Shown piece after piece: positions 47,126 through 55,346 of a stretch of 64,000 nt of DNA; the first letter of the stretch is position 1, and every line of letters begins with the position of its first letter. Source of the stretch: Chlorogloeopsis sp. ULAP01 (GTDB lineage Bacteria > Cyanobacteriota > Cyanobacteriia > Cyanobacteriales > Nostocaceae); NCBI RefSeq assembly GCF_030381805.1, contig NZ_JAUDRH010000004.1:1-64000 (forward strand), read 5' to 3'. The notes beneath the pieces were generated by a model. It saw only the letters and a program-made list of their open reading frames with translations. It ran no database searches and was not told where the DNA came from. A program made the translations under genes and the position numbers.

Positions 47126-47665
47126 CTAACTCTCTTGAATACAAGGTGCTGTTGCCAAAGTTTGTGCTTCTTTTTGAATCAGTTCAATATCTAACGAAGT
47201 CCACGTGCGAGGTGCTTGACAGTGATGGGCAACGAGCAATCCCCATAAACCTTTGGGGGTTAAAACTGGTGCAACCAAGTTAGCACGAACCTGCAACTTA
47301 CGCAGAAAATCTCGATGACAAGTAGCGATCGCTTCTGACTCAATATCGGCGATTCCCCTTACCCTTCCTGCCAAGTACAAAGCAGCATACTCATCATTAA
47401 AACAATTATCTGGCCCCGTGGAACCAAGAATAGAAAATTCCTCAGAACTCAATGATTCAAAGGTTACTTGCCCATACCACTGATAGTAAAAGTAATACAA
47501 AACTACGCGATTAACCTGGAAACACTCTCTTAAGTGGTTCGTGGTTTGTCTCACTAACTCATCACGCTCCATTGTAACGATCAGGCGATCGAGTACTTTT
47601 TGCAATCCCCGCTCGTAAGACTGGGTGAAGCTATTGTTAAATTCCGAGTTGGAATAAGTTGCCAC
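47126..47665 (-). CDS. Stand-alone GAF protein, candidate DXCF cyanobacteriochrome
   Basis: This soluble 179-aa protein consists of a single GAF domain (about 28-172). It carries the canonical chromophore cysteine in CHRDFLRKLQVRANL (C116, H117), and a DXCF motif DNCF with a second cysteine at C88. These are 28 residues apart, the spacing of the PixJ-type DXCF photoreceptors. The following VAPVLTPKGLWGLLVAHHC and PRTW are family hallmarks. Binding of phycocyanobilin or phycoviolobilin with a blue-to-green or similar photocycle is predicted by family analogy. There is no output domain, so signalling would need a partner. ATG 47665 gives the whole domain. Confidence 0.85.
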   Translation of the reverse strand: MATYSNSEFNNSFTQSYERGLQKVLDRLIVTMERDELVRQTTNHLRECFQVNRVVLYYFYYQWYGQVTFESLSSEEFSILGSTGPDNCFNDEYAALYLAGRVRGIADIESEAIATCHRDFLRKLQVRANLVAPVLTPKGLWGLLVAHHCQAPRTWTSLDIELIQKEAQTLATAPCIQES

Positions 47666-48021
47666 TGCTTTGAGATGAAGGCTAAGTTAAGATTTTCGCA
47701 TTCCTTATAATATCGTATGCGATCGCTACCAGCATCATGGAAGCTCACTCATCAGTTCAGAAATTATCTGTAGTTTTTCCAATCAAAAATCCATTGTATA
47801 GAAGTTTTCTCAGTAGATTTTACGAGGTTGCTTGTTTTTAAAAGAATTATATTGTAACTGCAAATATACTATAAATTTATCTCATAAAATTGTTAATTTT
47901 TAATTAAAAACAAGAAGATTTTGAGAAACGAGCAACCAAGCATAAAAATCATATATTTACAGTTTTAAGCTAATTATTTTCATAATTCCATTTTGGAATT
48001 GAAAAAACTTAAGTAATTTAT
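47666..48021. other. AT-rich gap before the GTPase module
   Basis: This 356-bp region is markedly AT-rich with loosely inverted pieces (TTGCTTGTTTTTAAAAG and AATTAAAAACAAGAAG). It holds no gene. Its base composition differs from the housekeeping flanks, as does the module that follows. Confidence 0.45.
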
Positions 48022-48201
48022 ATGAAAAATTACAAAATTCTGACACTAGGCTCTGCGGGGGCAGGTACAACAGTATTTCTTGCTCGTTTGTTTACGGAAC
48101 TATCAACTTAGGGAAAGTATGGTTTTTGTTTGGATGTTGAAGATTTAGATCAACGAAAGCGGCTCAATCATATTGAAAAAATTAAAAAGTATAAGTTTTA
48201 G
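48022..48201 (+). pseudogene. Dead N-terminal duplicate of the P-loop GTPase
   Basis: This is a 60-codon stretch homologous to the first 55 residues of the gene at 48236, for example TLGSAGAGTTVFLARLF against TLGPSGSGKTVFLASLF. The P-loop lysine is replaced by Thr. A TAG replaces the Gln codon of STQGEYGF, and the fragment ends at a second stop (48201). It is a truncated tandem copy, 34 bases upstream of the intact gene. Confidence 0.9.
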
Positions 48202-48235
48202 TCAATTTTAACTTCTAATTTAAACTCAGATAAGT

Positions 48236-49459
48236 ATGAAAAAATATAGTATTATGACTCTCGGCCCAAGTGGCTCAGGAAAAACAGTATTTCTAGCGAG
48301 TTTGTTTAAGCAATTATCTACTCAAGGTGAATATGGTTTTTTTCTGGATGTAGAAGATTCTCTACAGCGTAAGCTTCTCAATACATACTATACAGAAATT
48401 ATTACAGGTGAAACTTGGCCAAAAGGAACTCAAGAAATAAAAGATTGGACTTTTACCTGTTGTGTCAAGACTAAAGATTTATCTGTTCATCAAGCGTGTC
48501 AATTTATCTACAAAGACTATCCTGGAAAAATGCTTTCAGAGATAGCAGCAGACGAATCAGCTGAATTTAATATTGATTTTCAAAGTGAAATTGATGAAGC
48601 AGATGCAGTATTAGCCATTCTAGATGGTCAACAAATTCTTAGTTTATTAAAAGGAAGTGATGATAAATTACTTCAAATTTGGTTACAAAAAGAATTACCA
48701 AATATGCTGTATTTAATCCAGAAATGCAAAAAAATACCAGTACATTTTATTATTAGTAAGTGGGATTTAATTGATAATCAAGGTGGATTTGACCTTTCTG
48801 ACGTTCGGTATCGGTTGCTCAGAAAAGTTCCTGAATTTAAAAATGTTGTCAAACAAAGAAATGATGCAAATTGTCCTGTTAGACTTATTCCCGTTAGTTC
48901 TGTCGGCATGAATTTTGCAATCTTCCAAGATGGAGAAATGAAAAAGAGCACTGATACAACTCCGCAACCTTTTCAGGTTGAAGTACCTCTTTCCTGCGTT
49001 TTGATAGATGGTTTGCAAATAGAAATTAATCAGATAAAAGCAAAACATCATGAAATTTTACAAAGAAAAACTGAAGTACTTCCCAAGTTTAGCTTTTTAG
49101 AACAAGTAAATCAATTTGTTTCTGACACATTTCTAAATTTAGTAGCTACAACAGGACGGCATTTATTACCTGAGAAATACAAATTTGATAATGATACTTT
49201 AAATAAGCTGCTAAATATTACAGAAAAAGGTATTCAACAAGTTGAGCAGAAAGTTGAAAAAAGTCGGCAAGAAGTAGCTAAAGCAAAAGCTGAGGCTGCG
49301 AGAGAAAGTGAAAAACTACGCCGTCAAAGAGAAGAATCTCTCAGAAAAGTTACGAATGAAGAAACAGCACTAAAGCATATCATTGAGAGCTTTATCGACA
49401 TTCGCGAAAAACTGCACAGAGACTATCCTGAATCTGATTTAGGAGGAGCAGGAGTATGA
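48236..49459 (+). CDS. P-loop GTPase with C-terminal coiled coil
   Basis: This 407-aa protein has GTPase motifs: G1 GPSGSGKTVFLAS at residues about 10-22, G3-like KDYPGKM and G4-like SKWDLID. After the NTPase domain (about 1-240) comes a long charged helical region (about 330-407) with heptad character (KVEKSRQEVAKAKAEAARES). The family is unfamiliar to me beyond a TRAFAC-type GTPase reading. Its stop overlaps the WD40 gene start (ATGA), so the two are co-translated. A dead copy of its N-terminus lies upstream. Such GTPase-effector gene pairs are found in bacterial conflict systems, but no effector toxin is recognised here. Confidence 0.85.
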   Translation: MKKYSIMTLGPSGSGKTVFLASLFKQLSTQGEYGFFLDVEDSLQRKLLNTYYTEIITGETWPKGTQEIKDWTFTCCVKTKDLSVHQACQFIYKDYPGKMLSEIAADESAEFNIDFQSEIDEADAVLAILDGQQILSLLKGSDDKLLQIWLQKELPNMLYLIQKCKKIPVHFIISKWDLIDNQGGFDLSDVRYRLLRKVPEFKNVVKQRNDANCPVRLIPVSSVGMNFAIFQDGEMKKSTDTTPQPFQVEVPLSCVLIDGLQIEINQIKAKHHEILQRKTEVLPKFSFLEQVNQFVSDTFLNLVATTGRHLLPEKYKFDNDTLNKLLNITEKGIQQVEQKVEKSRQEVAKAKAEAARESEKLRRQREESLRKVTNEETALKHIIESFIDIREKLHRDYPESDLGGAGV

Positions 49460-50901
49460 GTCTTAAAGCTTGGTCTTTTTTAGTTAGCCGTAACTATTAT
49501 CTTGATTATCGCACGGTTGTTGCCCCAGATTTTATCTGCAAAGCCCAGATATCTAATTTACTAGCAAGAGCAGCCGATGGAGATTTAACTGAAGAGGGAA
49601 CAGCTATTTGTCGAAAAATTATCGGTTCTAGGGTTGGGGATTTAACCTTAGTTTTTCAAATCGTTAAAGCGACAAAGGCAGATATTGAAGTTGGTGAAGA
49701 AACTGTTATTCTTAGAGATCCATTTGGAAGAGAAATTTATTTAATAACAGGATTGGTATTTAATGAAGCTCTAGATAATCCAGTCGTCACTAACCAAATT
49801 ATTACAGCAGTACAAAGTCAAGTTAGAGAAGCCTATCGTGAATTTTGGGAATTTACCGATCCTACTCCAGCTAAACCTTCAACTGCTTTTGAAGTAAACG
49901 GCTCTATTATCTCTGAACAGCCTGTAATTTTAAAACTAGTAGAATCATTTCTAGCTAATCAATCTTTTTCATCTTCTAAAAGTTGTGAAAAATTAACACT
50001 AAAGCAAACTATAAAAGTCGATTTTCCTGTTAGTTCTATTGCCTTTAGTCCAGATGGTAAATTTTTGGTTAGTCGAACAGATGAACAAACTATTCAGCAA
50101 TGGAATTTAGAGAATATAGACGAGCCGAAAACACTACTACAAGGCCCTTCATCTAACTCCTTGCCGAGTACAATTGTCTTCAGCCCCAATGGAAGCTGTA
50201 TTGCTAGTGGAACTTATCTAAGTCGCCGAAACTCTGTTTGGCTTTGGAATCATTCCCAGAATCAAGAAGAAAAGCGTCTTTATGAAAAGGCACGCTTAGA
50301 ACCTGACTTAGAGCCAGGAACAATTCTGACAGTTGCCTTTAGCCCAGATGGACAGTTACTTGTTGGTGGTAGCAAATCTGGAAGTTTGATAATTTGGGAT
50401 ATGTTGTCTTATAAAAGAGTCACTTTGGCTGATAATTTAAGTGAAGTTAAGACAATAGCCTTTACTCCTGGTGGAGAAATTTTAATTAGCGGTGAGAAGG
50501 ACGGAATTATTAATATCTGGCTTCCCAAAAATCGATTAAAATGTCCGCCATTAGTGACTGATTTAACTCCTATCAACTCTGTTACTTTTAGTTCTGATGG
50601 AATGCTGCTAGCTGTTGGTTGTGACGAAAGCTTAGAAATTTGGGATTTCAAAAATCAGAATCATATTCATTCTGCCAAAAATTATAGTGAAATTAATTCA
50701 GTTGCCTTTAGCCCTGATAGTCGAGTAATTGCCACCGGGAATAAAGATGGAAAAATAAGCATTTGGGGTCTGAAAAAAGAACGTTATATACTTACAATCT
50801 CTGAACATGAAGCGGAAGTAAGAACGGTGGTTTTCAACCCTCAAAAAAATATTTTAGCTAGTTGCAGTCAAGATAAAACTATCAAGCTGTGGCAATACTA
50901 G
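49456..50901 (+). CDS. WD40-repeat protein with novel N-terminal domain
   Basis: This protein of 481 aa has an N-terminal domain of about 160 residues that I do not recognise (LKAWSFLVSRNYYLDYRTVV to VREAYREFWEF). A WD40 propeller of about seven degenerate blades follows from residue 180, with blade ends QQWNLENID, WLWNHSQNQ, IIWDMLS, NIWLPKN, EIWDFKN, SIWGLKK and KLWQY. There is no membrane segment. It overlaps the GTPase by 4 bases and is likely its partner. The propeller would be a recognition surface and the N-domain an effector or binding module. Function is unknown. Confidence 0.85.
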   Translation: MSLKAWSFLVSRNYYLDYRTVVAPDFICKAQISNLLARAADGDLTEEGTAICRKIIGSRVGDLTLVFQIVKATKADIEVGEETVILRDPFGREIYLITGLVFNEALDNPVVTNQIITAVQSQVREAYREFWEFTDPTPAKPSTAFEVNGSIISEQPVILKLVESFLANQSFSSSKSCEKLTLKQTIKVDFPVSSIAFSPDGKFLVSRTDEQTIQQWNLENIDEPKTLLQGPSSNSLPSTIVFSPNGSCIASGTYLSRRNSVWLWNHSQNQEEKRLYEKARLEPDLEPGTILTVAFSPDGQLLVGGSKSGSLIIWDMLSYKRVTLADNLSEVKTIAFTPGGEILISGEKDGIINIWLPKNRLKCPPLVTDLTPINSVTFSSDGMLLAVGCDESLEIWDFKNQNHIHSAKNYSEINSVAFSPDSRVIATGNKDGKISIWGLKKERYILTISEHEAEVRTVVFNPQKNILASCSQDKTIKLWQY

Positions 50902-50962
50902 GGACTGGGGACTAGATACTAGGGATTAGGAATTAAGAAATCCTAGTACCGTGTTCCCTAAA
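50902..50962. repeat. Heptameric short tandem repeats
   Basis: GGGACTG/GGGACTA heptamers are followed by a complement (CCTAGTACCGTGTTCCC). This is the same type as at 10187, in the WD40-HAD gap. It is non-coding. Confidence 0.7.
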
Positions 50963-51040
50963 ATTTTATTTCTAAAGCTGGATAACAAAAGTTGCGAACT
51001 GCAGCAATTTGATAATGAAGCTCTGAAGTGAAAGCCGCAG

Positions 51041-52765
51041 ATGACAACTACATCCATGCGTTACTTTGCATTAGCCACTGACTACGATGGTACACTTGCC
51101 ACAGATGGACAGGTAAATGATGAAACCCTGGAAGCACTAAAATGCCTGCAAACTTCTGCTAGAAAACTGATTTTGGTGACAGGAAGGGAACTAGATGATT
51201 TGCAGCAGGCGTTTTCACAATTTGATTGTTTTGATTGTATTGTGGCAGAAAATGGTGCTGTCCTTTATTTCCCTACTTCCCGTCAAGAGAAAATATTGGG
51301 TACGCAACCACCTGTAGAATTTATTAAAGCGTTGCAGGAACGCCATGTTGAGCCTCTATCAGTGGGTAAGGTTATTGTCGCTACTTGGCATCCAAATGAA
51401 ACAACTGTTCTAGAGGTAATCCGCGAGTTGGGATTGGAATTGCAAGTCATCTTTAATAAAGGTGCGGTAATGGTGCTACCTAGTGGTATCAATAAAGCGT
51501 CGGGATTGACGGCGGCTTTGGATGAGTTGAAGTTATCGCCACACAATGTTGTTGGTATTGGCGATGCAGAAAACGATCATGCCTTTCTCACTATGTGTGA
51601 GTGTTCGGTTGCGGTTGCCAATGCCTTACCAATGGTGAAAGAACGAGTGGATTTTGTCACCGATGGTAGTCGCGGTGCTGGTGTTGTAGAGGTAATTGAT
51701 AAACTACTTGCCTCAGATTTGGCTGACATTAATAGCCAGTTGCAACGACATAATATTCTGTTGGGAACACGAGAAGATAATTCCGAGGTTAAAATTAAGT
51801 CTGATGGCTTAAGTCTATTGCTTGCTGGCACCTCTGGCGGAGGCAAATCCACTTTGGCAACAGCAATGTTAGAACGGATCGCCGAGCAAAAATACCAATT
51901 TTGCATTATCGATCCAGAAGGAGATTACGAGAACTTTACCGATGCGGTTGTTTTGGGTGATAGCGATCGCTCGCCACGATTAACAGAAGTATTGAAATTA
52001 CTTGAACGACCTGATCAAAATGTAATTGTTAATTTACTTGGTATTGCTTTAGGCGATCGTCCGGCGTTTTTTGCAGCATTACTACCGGCTTTGCAAGAAT
52101 TGCGTTCGCAAACAGGACGTCCCCATTGGATAGTAGTGGATGAAGCACACCATCTTCTGCCTTCATCTTGGAACTCTGCCTCGTTAACTTTACCTCAAAA
52201 AATAGACGGCTTGATGCTCATTACTGTGCATCCCGATCAAGTTGCACCTGCTGCTTTATCTTTAGTAGATGCTATCCTCACCGTTGGCAACTCACCAGAA
52301 CAGAACATTGAGCAATTCTGTACAGTCGTCGGTTACTGTCCGCCACAATTAACACCTCAAACCCTTGAACCAGGAGAAGTTTACGCTTGGTTTCGACAAG
52401 ATCCCGAACCATTCCGCTTCCGCATTGCCCCTGGAAATACCGAACGCCGCCGTCATGTCCGCAAGTATGCGCAAGGAGAACTGGGACAAGACAAAAGCTT
52501 TTATTTTCGAGGAGCAGAAGGTAAATTGAATCTGCGCGCTCAAAACTTGATTTTGTTTACCCAAATCGCAGAAGGTGTAGATGATGAAACTTGGTTGTAT
52601 CACCTAAGCCAAGGAGATTACTCACGCTGGTTTCGAGAAGCAATTAAGGATGAATCTTTAGCTGAAGAAGTTGCAAATATAGAACAAACTGCTAACGGTT
52701 CCGCATCCGAAAGTCGTGCTGCTATCAAAACAGCAATTGAGCAACGTTATACTTTGCCAGCGTAA
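51041..52765 (+). CDS. HAD-IIB phosphatase fused to P-loop ATPase
   Basis: The 574-aa protein joins two enzymes. The N-terminal HAD type IIB phosphatase (about 1-230) has motif I ATDYDGTLATDG, LVTGRE, and motif IV GIGDAENDHAF. The second half (about 255-500) is a P-loop ATPase with Walker A GTSGGGKSTLATAM, Walker B-like FCIIDPEGDYEN, and IVVDEAHHLLPSS. It resembles the HerA/DUF87 class. This arrangement is known in some cyanobacteria and actinobacteria but its role is unclear; sugar phosphates are usual HAD-IIB substrates. ATG 51041 starts MTTTSMRYFALATDY. Confidence 0.9.
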   Translation: MTTTSMRYFALATDYDGTLATDGQVNDETLEALKCLQTSARKLILVTGRELDDLQQAFSQFDCFDCIVAENGAVLYFPTSRQEKILGTQPPVEFIKALQERHVEPLSVGKVIVATWHPNETTVLEVIRELGLELQVIFNKGAVMVLPSGINKASGLTAALDELKLSPHNVVGIGDAENDHAFLTMCECSVAVANALPMVKERVDFVTDGSRGAGVVEVIDKLLASDLADINSQLQRHNILLGTREDNSEVKIKSDGLSLLLAGTSGGGKSTLATAMLERIAEQKYQFCIIDPEGDYENFTDAVVLGDSDRSPRLTEVLKLLERPDQNVIVNLLGIALGDRPAFFAALLPALQELRSQTGRPHWIVVDEAHHLLPSSWNSASLTLPQKIDGLMLITVHPDQVAPAALSLVDAILTVGNSPEQNIEQFCTVVGYCPPQLTPQTLEPGEVYAWFRQDPEPFRFRIAPGNTERRRHVRKYAQGELGQDKSFYFRGAEGKLNLRAQNLILFTQIAEGVDDETWLYHLSQGDYSRWFREAIKDESLAEEVANIEQTANGSASESRAAIKTAIEQRYTLPA

Positions 52766-52823
52766 TTAACGTATTTCCGCCCCTTAAAGGCGGAATCCTC
52801 AAACAACTTCAAGCCTCTTTATA

Positions 52824-53525
52824 TTAATGAATCCCAGACTGTAAGCGCCACAGACTTGCATAAATCCCATCAAGCGCCAGTAAATCCTCGTGCTTACTCT
52901 GCTCTACAATTTCACCATTATCCATCACATATATACAATCACTGTGACGAATTGTGGAAAGACGATGAGCAATAGCTATAGTTGTCCGATTTTGAGTAAT
53001 CATCGCCAACAACTTCTGAATCGCCGCTTCAGTTTCATTATCAACCGCAGAAGTCGCTTCATCCACAATCAAAATCGGTGGATATTTGAGAATTGCACAA
53101 TACCATGAAACCGTAGGTTCCCACAGTTAACTGATTATTTGCCACTGCTACACCACCAAAAAACAGCGTGGCGATGAAACCGATGACAACCACAAAGCGA
53201 ATTGCCGGGAAAAAGGCAGCAGAAAGGGCGATCGCATTTCGATTACTCCGGCGATAGGCTTCACTTTCACAGAGGATACGTTCTCTTTCGTAGGTTTCAG
53301 CCGTGAAGCTTTTAATTGTAGCAATTCCTGAGAGGTTATTGGCTAAACGGCTATTGATAAATCCGGCTTTGTCACGCACATCTGCATAACGGGGTGCGAG
53401 TCGTTTTTGGAATGCTAATGAACTCCAAAAAATGAAGGGTGTGGGTAAGATTGCTAACAAAGCTACATTAGGGGCGATAAGGATAAATGAACCACCTAGC
53501 ACCAGCAGCAGCGAGGTACTTGTTA
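52824..53525 (-). pseudogene. Decayed ABC exporter gene (TMD and NBD fragments)
   Basis: Part of a fused exporter (MsbA-like) remains in two frames. The first piece (53059-53525) is membrane-domain sequence, for example APNVALLAILPTPFIFW, LAPRYADVRDKAGFINSRL and GIATIKSFTAETYERERI. The second (52824-53097) begins AILKYPPILIVDEATSAVD and runs through IAIAHRLSTI to the end of an ATPase domain. The Walker A and signature motif are missing, so an internal deletion has joined them out of frame near 53097-53105. The N-terminal half is gone and meets a foreign fragment at about 53525. Confidence 0.85.
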
Positions 53526-53846
53526 AATCGGACTCGTGCCGAATTATCGCCATCAGATAGTCGTGCGATAATTGAGATAGTTACAATAATCATGACTTAT
53601 CGGTTTGATGAACTGGGTAGAGTGGAGGTAGAGGCAATGTTAGATATTACACTCAAGGAAACGAGAGTTTATCGGGAAATTAAACAGGAAGGACGGCAAG
53701 AAGAAGCTGTTAACTTTGTTACCCGACAGTTGACGAAGCGTTTTGGAGAACTTCCCCAGGAGGTTCGTTCTTTGGTTTTGGGTTTGTCGTTGTCAAGATT
53801 GGAAGAGTTAGGTGAAGCATTGCTGGATATTTACCAGTGTGGCTGA
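53526..53846 (+). pseudogene. 3' fragment of an Rpn/PD-(D/E)XK transposase-like gene
   Basis: The sequence LSPSDSRAIIEIVTIIMTYRFDELGRVEVEAML, given here as positions 53540-53640, and the C-terminal LTKRFGELPQEVRSLVLGLSLSRLEELGEALLDI match the C-terminal half of Rpn-family recombination-promoting nucleases (DUF4351). The catalytic N-terminal part is missing. It is fused head to head with the ABC remnant, so a rearrangement lies at about 53525. An ATG at 53592 could still begin a short peptide. Confidence 0.78.
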
Positions 53847-53975
53847 TTTACAGGCTTGGCTAAAGGCACGAATTGATAATTGATCGCACAGTCTGGTAAT
53901 ACCAATTCTCGAAAATTTGGCAACAGATTCAAATCCTCCAAAGCTAGACTGTATAAAACTTTCGTAATTACGTAA

Positions 53976-54356
53976 TTACGAATTATTTTGTGAGGGTATT
54001 TGAGCGAAAGTAGCAGATTGTAAGATTTCAGGAATCTGTTTCCACACTACAGTTCCTTTAGCACTATTAATATATAGTTGCATAAAATCTAGTAAGGCTA
54101 TGGCACTTTCTTCTGGGGTGAGATTGACGAAGAGATAGGTGGGTTTATCTGGACTAGAGATGGATAGAACACAGCCATGATTGCAAGCTCATAAGCATCC
54201 CACTGCTTGAATTTCAATTTCATCATCTGGGAATTTTTCGACGCATAAAGTGTTGATTTTATCAAGTAAAATAGTGCCATCAAAAGGTGGATTTTCTGGT
54301 CGTTTTTCAGTGGAACGGTGGCAGGATTTGCAGACGAATAGGGTGTGTTTGAGCAT
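53976..54356 (-). pseudogene. DUF1636 (2Fe-2S) protein gene with an in-frame TGA
   Basis: From ATG 54356 the minus strand encodes a 126-codon DUF1636-type metal-binding protein (MLKHTLFVCKSCHRSTEK at the start), with cysteines in CKSC, in GCL and in ACNHGC. The reading frame is open except for a TGA at codon 56 (54189-54191), placed between GCL and ACNHGC, where Ser or Trp is usual. After it the sequence continues intact to a TAA at 53976. It abuts the iron-binding lipoprotein gene, as DUF1636 genes do in siderophore loci. It could be recently inactivated, or the stop a sequencing error. Confidence 0.86.
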
Positions 54357-54361
54357 AAGAA

Positions 54362-55333
54362 TTAAGGGGCGTTGACGAGGTATTTAAATAAATCATCAAT
54401 AACGGCATTCATTGCCAAAACATCAAAAGCATACCAATGGTTAGCATCTACAAGATAAACTCGATTTTGTTGTACTGCTTTTAAGGTGCGCCACAAAGGG
54501 GTTTGTTGGAGTTTTTCTAAGGATTCCTTTGCCGCCTTTTTTCCTCTATAAGAAAGAAAAATAACATCTCCATCAAGTTCAGGCAGAAGTTCCTGAGAAA
54601 TTTGCTCTTTTGTAGTGAAATCTCCCATCTGTATCAGTGGACGCTGTAGTCCGACATCTGACAATACTTGGCTTGTGGGATGTTTTTGTCCGTAAGTGAA
54701 TATTCCATAGGGTGGATTTATAGTAATGACAGACACTTTTAACTGATATCTTTTATCTCCCAATGCTTGCCTAAGTTTCTCAACCCGTTGCCAGTAAAGT
54801 TCTATTAATCGTTGGCTCTCTTGTTCTTTTCCGAATAAATTTGCAATATCTTCTAGGCTTTGCTGCCACGATAGAGGTGGAATTGGTGCATCTACAACAA
54901 CGGTAGGTGCGATGCTGGACAACTGTTTATGAATTCTCTTTAGTGCTGGTCGTGTATTTGATACAATTAAATCAGGTTTTAATTGTAGGATTTTCTCTAC
55001 ATTTGGCTCATAAAGAGTACCAATATTTTCAAGCTGCTCTTGATCCTTAATATATGCTGGGAAAGGCTCACCTGGTACCCATGCAGATGCAATCGGTTTA
55101 ATCCCCAACGCCCAAGCACTACCTAAAGAGATAGACATCATGGTTACAATTCGCTGAGGGTTATTAGGGATGCAAGTGTTACCCATTACATCTTGCACGA
55201 CACGGCAATATTTTATGGATTTATCGTATCTTTTTATACTTAAATTTGAAGTTGGATTACAAGCAGTCACCAGCAACGTTGTGAAAGCAGCCAGCAATAG
55301 TAGAGAAATAGAGCGTTTTATAGTTAGCCGCAT
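54362..55333 (-). CDS. Iron-siderophore ABC transporter binding lipoprotein
   Basis: This 323-aa periplasmic binding protein of the FecB/FepB class captures ferric siderophores. A lipoprotein signal (SISLLLLAAFTTLLVTAC) places the lipid cysteine at about residue 25. The conserved opening VQDVMGNTCIPNNPQRIVTM, then LKPDLIVSNTRPALKRI, LLPELDGDVIFLSYRG and the final ANHWYAFDVLAMNAVIDDL follow. It lies 13 bases downstream of the TonB receptor gene on the same strand, so the two form an operon. The permease and ATPase are not in the window. Confidence 0.93.
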   Translation of the reverse strand: MRLTIKRSISLLLLAAFTTLLVTACNPTSNLSIKRYDKSIKYCRVVQDVMGNTCIPNNPQRIVTMMSISLGSAWALGIKPIASAWVPGEPFPAYIKDQEQLENIGTLYEPNVEKILQLKPDLIVSNTRPALKRIHKQLSSIAPTVVVDAPIPPLSWQQSLEDIANLFGKEQESQRLIELYWQRVEKLRQALGDKRYQLKVSVITINPPYGIFTYGQKHPTSQVLSDVGLQRPLIQMGDFTTKEQISQELLPELDGDVIFLSYRGKKAAKESLEKLQQTPLWRTLKAVQQNRVYLVDANHWYAFDVLAMNAVIDDLFKYLVNAP

Positions 55334-55346
55334 AAACGTCTAGTCC

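Noticed and set aside
54189..54191. TGA in the DUF1636 gene as a selenocysteine codon
   Set aside because: The usual residue at this site is not Cys, no SECIS-like hairpin is evident, and cyanobacteria are not known to make selenoproteins widely.
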